From Noviherbaspirillum aerium (lineage in GTDB: Bacteria > Pseudomonadota > Gammaproteobacteria > Burkholderiales > Burkholderiaceae_D), in assembly GCF_008929045.1 (NCBI RefSeq), contig NZ_VFAH01000001.1, positions 248,001-312,000 of the forward strand: DNA of 64,000 bases, in the 5' to 3' direction. Shown here piece after piece: positions 18,978 to 29,585 of the stretch. Every line of letters starts with the position of its first letter. The first letter of the stretch is position 1. The notes under the pieces are model-generated. The model had not been told where the DNA came from, searched no databases, and saw nothing but the letters and a program-made list of their open reading frames with translations. Position numbers and translations under genes: made by a program.

Positions 18978-19723
18978 CAGACTTCCTTTGCTTCTGGTGA
19001 AAACGGAGTAGAAGATGCGGCCGGGCCGGCAACGGGCCAGTTCGGCAGGCTGGAACAATCGAGATAACTTGCGGCGGCCGATGCCGAAACCACGGGCAAA
19101 CGCGGGATGACGCCGAGCAGCGGCGCGGCAAGGCGCGTGCGCAGCGTATCGACGTTCTCCGCCTGAAAGCGCATCTGCGGATCGACCGCGTTGGCGACCC
19201 AGCCGGCCAGCCGCAGGCCGCGCGCGGCAATCGCTTCGGCGGTCAGCAGCGCATGGCTGATGCAGCCGAGCCGCAGGCCGACCACCATGATGACCGGCAG
19301 CGCAAGCTGCTGCGCCAGGTCGGCGGTATCGAGCTGCTCGGTGAGCGGCACGCAAAAGCCGCCGACGCCTTCGACCACCACCGCATCGGCGGCGGCGGCC
19401 ACCTGCCGGTAGCAGGCCAGGATGTGATCGATATCGAAGCGCACGCCTTCCAGCGCGGCGGCGATATGCGGCGCGGCGGGCTCGCGCAGCAGATAGGGCG
19501 TGGTCAGGGAAAGCGGCAAAGCCACATTGGCGGCGCAGGCGATCGCATCGACATCGTCGTTGCGCAGCACGCCGTCGCGCATCTCCGCGCCGGCGGCGAG
19601 CGGTTTCATGCCGGCGGCGCGCACGCCGGTCCGCGCCAGCGCATGCAGCAGGGCGCTGGTGGTGAGCGTCTTGCCGATCTCGGTATCGGTGCCGGTGATG
19701 AAGTAGGCGGTTTGCGCGCTCAT
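18977..19723 (-). CDS. bioD: Dethiobiotin synthetase
   Basis: A 248-aa ATP-dependent carboxylase that forms the ureido ring of dethiobiotin. The P-loop is [15 protein letters not shown] at residues 8-22, the substrate Lys is in [10 protein letters not shown], and [12 protein letters not shown] carries the Mg-binding Glu. Its ATG overlaps the stop of bioF (ATGA) and its stop overlaps the start of bioB. This places it firmly in a bioA-F-D-B operon. Confidence 0.95.
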   Translation of the reverse strand: MSAQTAYFITGTDTEIGKTLTTSALLHALARTGVRAAGMKPLAAGAEMRDGVLRNDDVDAIACAANVALPLSLTTPYLLREPAAPHIAAALEGVRFDIDHILACYRQVAAAADAVVVEGVGGFCVPLTEQLDTADLAQQLALPVIMVVGLRLGCISHALLTAEAIAARGLRLAGWVANAVDPQMRFQAENVDTLRTRLAAPLLGVIPRLPVVSASAAASYLDCSSLPNWPVAGPAASSTPFSPEAKEV

Positions 19724-20934
19724 GGCCGCACCTCGCTTTCGATGGCATGGATGGCCTGCGCCAGCTGCGCGACATCGGCGGCGGTATGCGCGGCCGACAA
19801 GGTGATGCGCAGCCGCGCGGTATCAGCCGGCACGGTCGGCGGACGGATGGCCGGCACCCAGTATCCCTGCTCATGCAGCAGCGCGGCGGCGCGCAGCGCT
19901 TCGTCATTGCCGCCGATGACGATGGGCTGGATCGCGGTCTGCGACGGCAGCAGTTGCCAGCGCCGCGGGCGCAGGCCATCCTGCAGTTGCGAAACCAGCT
20001 GCCGCAGGTGCGCGCGCCGTTGCGCGCCTTCCTCGCCGGTAATGATGTCGAGGCTGGCCAGCAGCGCATGCGACAGCGCCGGCGGCGCGGCGGTGGTGTA
20101 GATGTAGGCGCGCGCCCGCTGCACCAGCCATTCGATCACGGTCGCATGCGCGGCGACGAAGGCGCCGCCGACGCCGGCGGCCTTGCCGAGCGTGCCCATG
20201 TAGACCAGGTTCGGCGAGCGCAGCCGGAAGTGCTCGAGCGCGCCGTGGCCGTTGTCGCCGAGCACGCCGAAGCCGTGCGCATCATCGACCACCAGCCAGG
20301 CATCATGCCGCTCGCACAAGGCAAGCAATGCGGGCAGCGGCGCGAGGTCGCCATCCATGCTGAACACGCTGTCGGTGACCACGATTTTGGTCTTCGCGGT
20401 GCTGGCCTGGAGCAGGCTTTCCAGTGCCTCGACATCGCCATGCGCGTAGACCTTCACATTGGCGCGCGACAGGCGGGCGCCGTCGATCAGCGAGGCATGG
20501 TTGAGCGATTCGGAAAACAGGTCAGTGTCGCGCCCGGACACACCAGATACAGCAGACGCGGCGGCCAGCGCGGTCAGCACCGCGATATTGGCCATGTAGC
20601 CGGTGCAGAAGCTCAGCGCCCGCGCCTGTTCGATATACGGCGACATCAGCCCGGCGAAGCGTTCTTCCAGCAGGTCATGCGCGCGGGAATGGCCGCTGAT
20701 CAGGTGCGAGGCGCCGCTGCCGGCGCCGTATCTGCCTGCGCCTTCCTTGAGCGCCTCGATCAGGCGCGGATGCGCGGCCAGGCCGAGATAGTCGTTGCTG
20801 CAGAAGGCCAGCATCGGGCGGCCGTCGACGGTGACATGCGGCGCGCACGGCGTGTCGGCGACGCGGCGGCGGCGCAGCAGTTTCTGCTGGTCGAGCTGGT
20901 GCAGCTGCTGTTCGAGTTGGGAGAGCAGTTGCAT
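19720..20934 (-). CDS. bioF: 8-amino-7-oxononanoate synthase
   Basis: A 404-aa PLP enzyme of the alpha-oxoamine synthase family that condenses pimeloyl-ACP or -CoA with alanine. Clear motifs are [29 protein letters not shown] and [12 protein letters not shown]. The PLP Lys lies in [17 protein letters not shown] small insertion ([12 protein letters not shown]) is specific to this copy. It starts 2 bp after the bioA stop. No bioC or bioH is in the window, so the pimeloyl supply genes are elsewhere. Confidence 0.95.
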   Translation of the reverse strand: MQLLSQLEQQLHQLDQQKLLRRRRVADTPCAPHVTVDGRPMLAFCSNDYLGLAAHPRLIEALKEGAGRYGAGSGASHLISGHSRAHDLLEERFAGLMSPYIEQARALSFCTGYMANIAVLTALAAASAVSGVSGRDTDLFSESLNHASLIDGARLSRANVKVYAHGDVEALESLLQASTAKTKIVVTDSVFSMDGDLAPLPALLALCERHDAWLVVDDAHGFGVLGDNGHGALEHFRLRSPNLVYMGTLGKAAGVGGAFVAAHATVIEWLVQRARAYIYTTAAPPALSHALLASLDIITGEEGAQRRAHLRQLVSQLQDGLRPRRWQLLPSQTAIQPIVIGGNDEALRAAALLHEQGYWVPAIRPPTVPADTARLRITLSAAHTAADVAQLAQAIHAIESEVRP

Positions 20935-20935
20935 G

Positions 20936-22342
20936 TCAGCCCCTCATCACTTCATCGAACACCGCCTGCGTGCGCGCGGCGAGGCTGTCGGTTTCCTCGT
21001 CGTCGAGGATGTACGGCGGCATCAGGTAGACGGTGCGTCCGATCGGGCGCAGCAGCAGCTCATGCTGCAGGCCGGCGCTGAAGAACTTGCGCGAAAACGC
21101 GGGATCGTCGGTGAGCACGTCGAATGCCCAGATCATGCCGCGCTGGCGGAAATGCACGACCCGCTCGTCTTCGGCCAGCGGCATCAACGCGGTGGTCAGC
21201 CGGGCGGCACGCTCGCGGTTGCGGTTGAGCACATCGTCCTGCTCGAAGATGTCGAGCGTGGCCAGCGCCGCGCGGCAGGCCAGCGGATTGCCGGTGTAGG
21301 AATGGGAATGCAGGAAGCCGCGCTTCACATCCGCATCATAGAAGCCCTGGTAGATGTCGTCGCGCGTCATCACCAGCGACAGCGGCAGGTAGCCGCCGCT
21401 GATGCCCTTGGACAGGCAGATGAAGTCGGGCCAGATGTCGGCCTGTTCGCAGGCGAAGAAACTGCCGGTGCGTCCGCAGCCGACCGCGATTTCGTCGGCG
21501 ATCAGGTGCACGCCGTAGCGGTCGCACAGCGCGCGCGCCTCGGCGAGATAGGCCGGGTCGTACATCGCCATGCCGGCGGCGCACTGCACCAGCGGCTCGA
21601 CGATGACGGCGGCGATGTGCTCGCCGCGCTCGGCCAGCAATTGTTCCAGCTGCTTCGCCGCGCGGCGCGCCACGTCGGCGGCGCTTTCGCCGGCTTCGGC
21701 ATTGCGCGCATCGGGCGCGGCGACCACGTGGGCCTGCTGCAGCAGCGGGCCGTAGGCATCGCGGAACAGGGCGACGTCGGTCACCGCCAGCGCGCCGATG
21801 GTTTCGCCGTGGTAGCTGCCCTCCAGGCAGACGAATTCCCGCTTGTCGGTCTTGCCGCTGTTGCGCCAGAAATGAAAGCTCATCTTGAGCGCGATCTCGA
21901 CCGCCGATGCGCCGTCGGACGCATAGAAGCAATGGCCGAGTTCGCGGCCGGTGAGTTCGGACAGCCTTTCCGACAGCCTGATGACCGGCTCATGGGTGAA
22001 GCCGGCGAGCATCGCATGCTCCAGCAGGTCGAGCTGGTCCTTCAGCGCGGTATTGATGCGGGGATTGGCATGGCCGAACAGGTTGACCCACCAGGAACTG
22101 ATGGCATCGAGATAGCGCTTGCCGTCAGCGTCGAACAGCCAGGCGCCGCGTCCATGGCTGACCGGCACCAGCGGCATCATGGTTTCATGATGCTGCATCT
22201 GCGTGCACGGATGCCAGACGCTGGCCAGGCTGCGGGCAACCCAGTCGCTGGGTTGTGCGGCAGGTCGTGCGGCAGGTTGATCGCTAGGTTGAGGTATGTT
22301 CAAAAGCGGCTCCACAACTTCGTTGCACCCTTGCGGGCTCAT
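20936..22342 (-). CDS. bioA: Adenosylmethionine-8-amino-7-oxononanoate aminotransferase
   Basis: A 468-aa class III aminotransferase that uses SAM as amino donor to make 7,8-diaminopelargonate. [11 protein letters not shown] is the BioA-specific start, [12 protein letters not shown] follows, [15 protein letters not shown] carries the PLP Asp, and the Lys lies in [16 protein letters not shown]. About 30 N-terminal residues ([11 protein letters not shown] region) are low-complexity and extra. It begins 31 bp after the liuC stop with no room for a separate strong promoter, so it is probably read from the Liu operon. Confidence 0.94.
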   Translation of the reverse strand: MSPQGCNEVVEPLLNIPQPSDQPAARPAAQPSDWVARSLASVWHPCTQMQHHETMMPLVPVSHGRGAWLFDADGKRYLDAISSWWVNLFGHANPRINTALKDQLDLLEHAMLAGFTHEPVIRLSERLSELTGRELGHCFYASDGASAVEIALKMSFHFWRNSGKTDKREFVCLEGSYHGETIGALAVTDVALFRDAYGPLLQQAHVVAAPDARNAEAGESAADVARRAAKQLEQLLAERGEHIAAVIVEPLVQCAAGMAMYDPAYLAEARALCDRYGVHLIADEIAVGCGRTGSFFACEQADIWPDFICLSKGISGGYLPLSLVMTRDDIYQGFYDADVKRGFLHSHSYTGNPLACRAALATLDIFEQDDVLNRNRERAARLTTALMPLAEDERVVHFRQRGMIWAFDVLTDDPAFSRKFFSAGLQHELLLRPIGRTVYLMPPYILDDEETDSLAARTQAVFDEVMRG

Positions 22343-22373
22343 TTCGTGACAGGGTGCAGGAAGTGCATTTCGC

Positions 22374-23165
22374 TTACTCCAGCCACCCCGGCTTGCGTTT
22401 CTCCAGGAAGGAGCGCACGCCCTCGCGTCCCTCGTCGGAACTGCGGATGTCGGCGATGCGCAGCGCCGTGTCGGCGATCAGCTCGGCGCTCAGCGGCGCG
22501 CCGGCCACATCCTGGACCAGGCGCTTGGCCTGCCGGACTGCGTGGGGACTGTTCGATGCCAGCGCCTTGACGATGTCGGCAACCGTCGCATCGAGTGCCT
22601 CGGCGGTGGTCACCGCATGCACGAAGCCGATGCGGTGCGCCTCCTGCGCGGAAAAACGTTCTGCCGTCAAAAAATACCGGCGGGCGGCGTTTTCGCCCAT
22701 GGCCTTGATGACGTAGGGTGAGATTGTCGCAGGAATCAGCCCCAGTTTGACCTCGGACAGGCAAAAATTGCTTGTCTCTACGGCAACACTGATGTCGCAG
22801 GCCGCCGCCAGTCCCATGCCGCCCGCATAGCAGTCGCCTTGTATCTTCGCCACCACCGGCTTCGGGCAGGCGTAGATGGCGCGCAGCATTTCCGCCAGCT
22901 GCGCCGCGTCGGCGCGGTTCTCCTCGTGGGTGTAGCCGGCCATCTTCTTCATCCAGTTGAGGTCGGCGCCGGCGCAGAAGGCCGGGCCGCTGGCGGCCAG
23001 CACGATGGCGCGCAGCTTGTCATTTTCTCCAAGTTCGCCGAAGACCTGCGTGATTTCCGCGATCGTCGTTTCATTGAAGGCATTGCGCACCTCCGGGCGG
23101 TTGAGCGTGACAGTGGCCACCCTGCCCTGCTCTTCGATCTTCACATCCAGTGTCTGCCAGTTCAT
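22374..23165 (-). CDS. liuC: Methylglutaconyl-CoA hydratase (enoyl-CoA hydratase family)
   Basis: A 263-aa crotonase that should hydrate 3-methylglutaconyl-CoA to HMG-CoA. Oxyanion segments are GPAFCAGADLNWMKKMAGY and GDCYAGGMGLAAACDI; FCLSEVKLGLIPATISPYV holds the catalytic Glu position. The NWMK sequence after the first segment is characteristic of AUH/LiuC hydratases. It lies 21 bp after liuB, as in other Liu operons. Confidence 0.92.
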   Translation of the reverse strand: MNWQTLDVKIEEQGRVATVTLNRPEVRNAFNETTIAEITQVFGELGENDKLRAIVLAASGPAFCAGADLNWMKKMAGYTHEENRADAAQLAEMLRAIYACPKPVVAKIQGDCYAGGMGLAAACDISVAVETSNFCLSEVKLGLIPATISPYVIKAMGENAARRYFLTAERFSAQEAHRIGFVHAVTTAEALDATVADIVKALASNSPHAVRQAKRLVQDVAGAPLSAELIADTALRIADIRSSDEGREGVRSFLEKRKPGWLE

Positions 23166-23186
23166 GGTCGTCCTTTATTCCTGGTA

Positions 23187-24794
<1,608 letters not shown>

Positions 24795-24902
24795 CTTGTT
24801 GTCATCCTTTTTATATTGCTGATTCGTGATCAAGCGATGTTGTCGTCATTCGCCTTTCGCCCTTGTGGGACGATGCAGGCGCTCATGTCTTTTCAGGTTT
24901 TT

Positions 24903-25295
24903 TCAGGTCTTTTCCGGAAAACTGCCGTCCACGTAATACCACCTGCCGTCTTCGCGCACGAAGCGGCTGATCTCGTGCAGGCGGTGCGCCCGCCCGCCGG
25001 TCTTGTAGCGGGCGACGAATTCCACCGTGGCGCGCTCCCCGTCGGGCACATGCCTGCGCACCTCCAGGCCAAGCCACTTCGTATCCTTGTCCTGCGCCAC
25101 CGGCTCGACCGGGCGGGTCGTAGCATGCCATGTAGCCTTCAGATAATCTTCATTGCCCAACACATAGGCGGTATATCGCGAGCGCATCAGGAGGTCGGCA
25201 GCGGGCGCGGCCTGGCCGCCTTCGATGAAGCGGCCGCAGCAGCCTGCATAGTCCTTGCCGCCGCAGGGGCAGCTGTTCGCCTGCGGCTTGCTCAT
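24903..25295 (-). CDS. YchJ family SEC-C metal-binding protein
   Basis: A 130-aa protein with an N-terminal SEC-C zinc-binding motif, CPCGGKDYAGCCG, followed by the YchJ-type NTF2-like domain (LLMRSRYTAYVLGNEDYLKATW, then EFVARYK and the closing GRWYYVDG). Its ATG overlaps the stop of the HAD hydrolase gene in ATGA. The N-terminal SEC-C motif suggests nucleic acid or protein binding, but the biological role is unknown. Confidence 0.88.
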   Translation of the reverse strand: MSKPQANSCPCGGKDYAGCCGRFIEGGQAAPAADLLMRSRYTAYVLGNEDYLKATWHATTRPVEPVAQDKDTKWLGLEVRRHVPDGERATVEFVARYKTGGRAHRLHEISRFVREDGRWYYVDGSFPEKT

Positions 25296-25945
25296 TCCAG
25301 CACCAGCTGCGGCAGCAGCGCCATGTCGCTGAACACCTTGCTGGCGCCGGCATCGAGCAGGCGCTGCGGGTCGGTCCGCTCGGCATAGCCGTACACCGTC
25401 ATGCCGGCCGCCAGCCCGGCGGCGATGCCGGTCGGCGTATCCTCGATCACCACGCAGCGCGAAGGATCGATGCCCATGGTCTTCGCGGCGAGCAGGTAGA
25501 CGTCCGGCGCCGGCTTGGTGCGCGGCACCTCCATGCCGGAAAACATGTTCTTCTCGAACCACGGCAGCAAGCCGGTCTGGCCCAGGGTCAGGTGCATCTT
25601 CGCGCGGTCGGCGCCGGAAGCGACGCAGAACGGCATCTCGCGTTCCGCCAGCCGCGCCACCGCCTCGCGGATGCCGCGCACCGGATCGATGCCGGCTTCC
25701 AGCGCCCGGTTGCGGCGCTCGACGAACTGCAGGTAGAAGTCGGACGGCATCGGCTTGCTGATGTTGGCGGCGATCGTGGCCGCTTCGTCGCGCACCAGGC
25801 GGCCGACGAAGATGCGCATGGTGTCTTCCAGCGAGACTTTCCAGCCGAGCTCGTTGAGCATGTCGGCCAGCACGCCGCAGGTGATCGGTTCGCTGTCGAC
25901 CAGCACGCCGTCGCAATCGAATGCGACCATGTCGAACTTGGGCAT
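25292..25945 (-). CDS. HAD-superfamily hydrolase (phosphoglycolate phosphatase-like)
   Basis: A 217-aa HAD phosphatase, subfamily IA. Motif I is VAFDCDGVLVDSEP with the nucleophilic Asp, motif II lies around PFCVASGADRAK, motif III is the Lys of RTKPAPDVYL, and motif IV is VIEDTPTGIAAGLAAGM. The cap helices follow motif I. It is coupled by overlaps on both sides (rhodanese upstream, YchJ downstream). The substrate is probably a small sugar phosphate; it cannot be specified. Confidence 0.9.
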   Translation of the reverse strand: MPKFDMVAFDCDGVLVDSEPITCGVLADMLNELGWKVSLEDTMRIFVGRLVRDEAATIAANISKPMPSDFYLQFVERRNRALEAGIDPVRGIREAVARLAEREMPFCVASGADRAKMHLTLGQTGLLPWFEKNMFSGMEVPRTKPAPDVYLLAAKTMGIDPSRCVVIEDTPTGIAAGLAAGMTVYGYAERTDPQRLLDAGASKVFSDMALLPQLVLE

Positions 25946-26358
25946 CAGGCTGTCTTCGCTTTCTCTGTCTTGTCCGGTTTGCTTGCAGTGGGCGCGCCCG
26001 CCTTCTTCCAGGCGCCGAAGCCGCCTTCGATATGCGCGACCTTGTCCATGCCCATGTCCTGCAGGGTCTTGGTGGCCAGCGCGCTGCGCAGGCCGCCGGC
26101 GCAGAAGAAGATGTATTCCTTGTTTTCGCCGAACACCGGCTTGTAATACGGCGACTCCGGATCGACCCAGAATTCCAGCATGCCGCGCGGCGCGGAGAAG
26201 GCGCCGGGGATCACGCCCTCGCGCTCGAGTTCGCGCGGATCGCGGATGTCGACGAACTGCACGTTGGGGTCGTCGTACTTGGCGCGGGCCTGTTCGACCG
26301 TGTAGGTGGTGATCTCGGCCATCGCTTCATCGACGAGGGCCTTGTAGCCTTTTTTCAT
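25945..26358 (-). CDS. Rhodanese-like sulfurtransferase domain protein
   Basis: A 137-aa single-domain rhodanese. VQFVDIRDPRELEREGVIPGA is the substrate-side motif and IFFCAGGLRSALATKTL contains the active Cys followed by the GxRS loop. A flexible Lys/Thr-rich tail ends the protein. It could act in sulphur transfer or as a persulphide carrier. It overlaps the HAD gene by one base (TGATG). Confidence 0.88.
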   Translation of the reverse strand: MKKGYKALVDEAMAEITTYTVEQARAKYDDPNVQFVDIRDPRELEREGVIPGAFSAPRGMLEFWVDPESPYYKPVFGENKEYIFFCAGGLRSALATKTLQDMGMDKVAHIEGGFGAWKKAGAPTASKPDKTEKAKTA

Positions 26359-26400
26359 CGCGTCTTCTCCTTGGGTTTGTCGCTCTTGCTGCCTTGGCTT

Positions 26401-26425
26401 GTGCAGGCACGGAGGCCTGCACTAC
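26401..26425. repeat. 25-bp dispersed palindromic repeat, copy 2
   Basis: This exact reverse complement of 6473-6497 lies at the 3' end of the acyl-CoA dehydrogenase gene. The TAG stop of that gene (26422-26424 on the minus strand) falls inside the repeat, so the element helps define the gene's end. Confidence 0.75.
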
Positions 26426-27552
26426 TGGAGCGCTCGGGCAATCAGTATCTTCTGGATATCGCTCGTACCCTCGTAAATCTGGCACACCCTGACATCCCGG
26501 TAAATCCGCTCCACCGGAAAATCGCTGACATAGCCGTAGCCGCCGTGGATCTGTATCGCATCCGAGCAGACGCGCTCGGCCATCTCGCTGGCGAACAGCT
26601 TGGCCATCGCAGCTTCCTTCAGGCAGGGCTTGCCGGCATCTTTCATGCTGGCCGCATGCATGATCAATTGCCGCGCCGCTTCGATCTGCGTCGCCATCTC
26701 CGACAGCTTGAACTGCACCGCCTGGTGCTCGAACAGGGTCTTGCCGAAGCTGGTGCGTTCCTTCGCGTAGGCCAGCGCCGCTTCGAAGGCCGCGCGCGCC
26801 ATGCCTACCGATTGCGAGGCGATGCCGATGCGGCCGCCTTCCAGGCCGGACAGCGCGATCTTGTAGCCCTGGCCTTCCTCGCCGATCAGGTTCTGCGCCG
26901 GGATGCGGCAGTTCTCGAACAGGATCTGCGCGGTGTCGGAGGAATGCTGGCCGAGCTTCTCTTCAAGGCGCGCCACGATGTAGCCGGGCGTGTTGGTCGG
27001 CACCCAGAAGGCGCTGATGCCCTTCTTGCCGGCGGCCTTGTCGGTCACGGCCATGACGATGGCCACGTCCGCAGTTTTGCCGCTGGTGATGAACTGCTTG
27101 ACGCCGTTGAGCACGTAATGCTCGCCGTCGCGGGTGGCGGTGGTACGCAGGGCCGATGCATCGCTGCCCACGTGCGGCTCGGTCAGGCAGAAGGCGCCGA
27201 GCATGTCGCCGCGCGCCAGCGGCTTGAGGAAGCGCTCCTTCTGCTCCGCGTTCGCGTACATCATGCCGATACTGCACACCGGGCAGTTGTTGACCGAGAT
27301 GACGGTCGAGGTGCCGCCGTCGCCGGCGGCGATTTCTTCCAGCACCAGCGCCAGCGACACATAGTCGAGGCCGGCGCCGCCGAGTTCTTCCGGCACCGCG
27401 ACGCCGAAGGCGCCGAGCGCGGCCAGGCCCTTGAGCTCGTCGGCCGGAAAGTGGTGCTCCTTGTCCCAGCGCGCGGCGTTGGGCGCGAGGCGCTCCTGCG
27501 AAAAGCTGCGCAGCGCGTCGCGGATCATTTCATGCTGTTCGGATAAAACCAT
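26422..27552 (-). CDS. Acyl-CoA dehydrogenase (short/branched-chain type)
   Basis: A 376-aa FAD enzyme. LGAFCLTEPHVGSDAS and LNGVKQFITSGKTADV are the two family signatures. The catalytic Glu is in the C-terminal CQIYEGTSDIQKILIAR, the normal position for short-chain acyl-CoA dehydrogenases. ATG 27552 has an AAGGGGA site; the frame continues 12 codons further without support. It resembles enzymes for butyryl- or 2-methylbutyryl-CoA and would complement LiuA in branched-chain acyl oxidation. Exact chain specificity is inferred. Confidence 0.9.
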   Translation of the reverse strand: MVLSEQHEMIRDALRSFSQERLAPNAARWDKEHHFPADELKGLAALGAFGVAVPEELGGAGLDYVSLALVLEEIAAGDGGTSTVISVNNCPVCSIGMMYANAEQKERFLKPLARGDMLGAFCLTEPHVGSDASALRTTATRDGEHYVLNGVKQFITSGKTADVAIVMAVTDKAAGKKGISAFWVPTNTPGYIVARLEEKLGQHSSDTAQILFENCRIPAQNLIGEEGQGYKIALSGLEGGRIGIASQSVGMARAAFEAALAYAKERTSFGKTLFEHQAVQFKLSEMATQIEAARQLIMHAASMKDAGKPCLKEAAMAKLFASEMAERVCSDAIQIHGGYGYVSDFPVERIYRDVRVCQIYEGTSDIQKILIARALQ

Positions 27553-27612
27553 CTGCTGTCCCCTTGCCAGGCCAGTCGTGCCGGCCATGCCTTGTCATGT
27601 CGTTGTTGATTG

Positions 27613-28281
27613 TTACCAGGCGATGCTGCGGCCGTCGTAGCTCTGGAAGGAGCCGCTGTGCTCCGGCCCGAGGCCGGCGATCACCTTGAGCATGCCGGCC
27701 ACGCTGTCCTCGACCGAGGTCGGCGCGTCGGGTCCGCCCATGTCGGTCTTTACCCAGCCGGGGTTCATCGCCACCAGCGTGGCTTTCGGATAATCGAAGG
27801 AGGCGCTTTTCACCGCCATGTTGAGCGCCGCCTTGGAAGCGCGGTACACCCAGCCGTGGCTGGATTCGGTCTCGCCGATGCTGCCCATGCCGCTGCTGAT
27901 GAAGACGAACTTGCCCTGGCGCGCTTCGACCAGCGGCGCGATCATGGGAATCGTCTGCATCGCGCCGAGCACGTTGGTGCGCATGACCTTGTCGAAATCC
28001 TCCGCCGTCGGCATCGCGCTTGCCTGGCCGCCGCTGCCGTAGTAGCCGGTCACATACACGGCAAGGTCGAGCTTTTCATCGTCGAGCTGCCAGCCGATCC
28101 CGGCCAGCGATTCCGGCTTGAGCACGTCGAGCTTGAGCGCTTCGGCGCCTTCGCCGCGCAATTCCTGCAGCGCGTCGTCATTGCGCGCGGTGGCGATGAC
28201 CTTCCAGCCGGCCGCGCGCAGCTGGCGCACGAATTCGTGGCCGATGCCGCGCGAGGCGCCGATGATGAGTGCGGTGGGCAT
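27613..28281 (-). CDS. SDR family oxidoreductase (C-factor-like)
   Basis: A 222-aa short-chain dehydrogenase. The dinucleotide motif is LIIGASRGIGHEFV at residues 5-18, and the catalytic residues are the Tyr and Lys of WVYRASKAALNM. The NAG-type motif is altered to VYVTGYYGSGG, with Thr-Gly in place of Asn-Ala, which is common in the CsgA/C-factor branch. It is positioned within the fatty/branched-chain acid gene run, but a substrate cannot be read from the sequence. Confidence 0.85.
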   Translation of the reverse strand: MPTALIIGASRGIGHEFVRQLRAAGWKVIATARNDDALQELRGEGAEALKLDVLKPESLAGIGWQLDDEKLDLAVYVTGYYGSGGQASAMPTAEDFDKVMRTNVLGAMQTIPMIAPLVEARQGKFVFISSGMGSIGETESSHGWVYRASKAALNMAVKSASFDYPKATLVAMNPGWVKTDMGGPDAPTSVEDSVAGMLKVIAGLGPEHSGSFQSYDGRSIAW

Positions 28282-28385
28282 GGTGAATTTCCTTGTACGG
28301 ACTGGTTTGCGCGTTCCTGACGTCGCCGTCAGGAACGCTTGGTGCTGCTATTGATACTGCTACTGATACCGATGAGGCGAACCGC

Positions 28386-29570
28386 TTACACCAGTTCGAT
28401 TGCCATCGCGGTGCCTTCGCCGCCGCCGATGCACAGCGCCGCGACGCCGAGCTTGCCGCCGGTCTTCTGCAGCGCGCCGATCAGGGTGACGATGATGCGC
28501 GCGCCGGAAGCGCCGATCGGATGGCCGAGCGCGCAGGCGCCGCCGTGGATGTTGATCTTGTCGTGCGGGATGCCATGCTCCTTCATCGCGGCCATCGGCA
28601 CCGCGGCGAAGGCTTCATTGATCTCGAACAGGTCGACGTCCTTGGTGGTCAGGTTGAGCTTCTTGTACAGCTTCTCGATCGCGCCGACCGGTGCGGTGGT
28701 GAACCAGTTCGGTTCCTGCGCATGGGTGGAATGGCCGAGCACGCGGGCGATCGGCTTGCAGCCGAGCTTCTTGGCGGTCGATTCGCGCATCAGCACCAGT
28801 GCCGCGGCGCCGTCGTTGATCGAGGAAGAGGAAGCGGCGGTGATGGTGCCGTCCTTCTTGAAGGCCGGCTTGAGCGACGGGATCTTGTCGACCTTGGCTT
28901 TCAGCGGGCCTTCATCCTTGTCGATCACCACGTCGCCGGACTTGGCGGCCACGGTGACGGGCGCGATTTCCCACTTGAAGGAACCGTCGTTGTTGGCGGC
29001 CTGGGCGCGCTTGACGGATGCGATCGCATAGGCGTCCTGCTCTTCGCGGGTGAACTTGTACTTGTCGACGCATTCCTCGGCGAAGGTGCCCATGGAACGG
29101 CCCTTTTCATAGGCGTCTTCCAGGCCGTCGAGCATCATGTGGTCGTACATCATGCCGTGGCCGATGCGGTAGCCGCCGCGCGCCTTCGGGATCAGGTAGG
29201 GCGCATTGGTCATGGATTCCATGCCGCCGGCGATGACGACATCGTTGCTGCCTGCCAGCAGCGAGTCGTAGCCGATCATCGCCGCCTTCATCGCCGAGCC
29301 GCACATCTTCGACAGCGTGACCGCGCCGGCGGAGGTCGGAATGCCGGCCTTGATCGCCGCCTGGCGCGCGGGCGCCTGGCCCTGGCCCGCCATCAGGCAG
29401 TTGCCGAACAGGACTTCATTGACATGGCTGGGTTCGAGGTTGGCGCGCTCGATGGCGGCGCGGATCGCGACCGCGCCGAGGTCGGATGCGGACAGGCCGG
29501 AAAAGTCGCCCTGGAAGGCGCCCATCGGGGTGCGGGCTGCGCCGACGATAACAATAGGATCGTTGTTCAT
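28386..29570 (-). CDS. Acetyl-CoA acetyltransferase (thiolase)
   Basis: A 394-aa type II thiolase. The acyl-accepting Cys is in VTLSKMCGSAMKAAMIG, the conserved NEAFAAVPM appears near residue 315, and the general base Cys and His are in HGGACALGHPIGASGAR and CIGGGEGTAM. It would cleave or form acetoacetyl-CoA. That fits the acetoacetate arm downstream of HMG-CoA lyase, although no acetoacetate CoA-transferase or synthetase is visible here. Confidence 0.93.
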   Translation of the reverse strand: MNNDPIVIVGAARTPMGAFQGDFSGLSASDLGAVAIRAAIERANLEPSHVNEVLFGNCLMAGQGQAPARQAAIKAGIPTSAGAVTLSKMCGSAMKAAMIGYDSLLAGSNDVVIAGGMESMTNAPYLIPKARGGYRIGHGMMYDHMMLDGLEDAYEKGRSMGTFAEECVDKYKFTREEQDAYAIASVKRAQAANNDGSFKWEIAPVTVAAKSGDVVIDKDEGPLKAKVDKIPSLKPAFKKDGTITAASSSSINDGAAALVLMRESTAKKLGCKPIARVLGHSTHAQEPNWFTTAPVGAIEKLYKKLNLTTKDVDLFEINEAFAAVPMAAMKEHGIPHDKINIHGGACALGHPIGASGARIIVTLIGALQKTGGKLGVAALCIGGGEGTAMAIELV

Positions 29571-29585
29571 GTGAAGTCTCCGAGG

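Noticed and set aside
17946-20069. A 707-codon open frame on the minus strand extending bioB upstream
   Set aside because: Its first two thirds run through bioD and bioF in the wrong frame; the real bioB start is fixed by the TGATG overlap at 18977.
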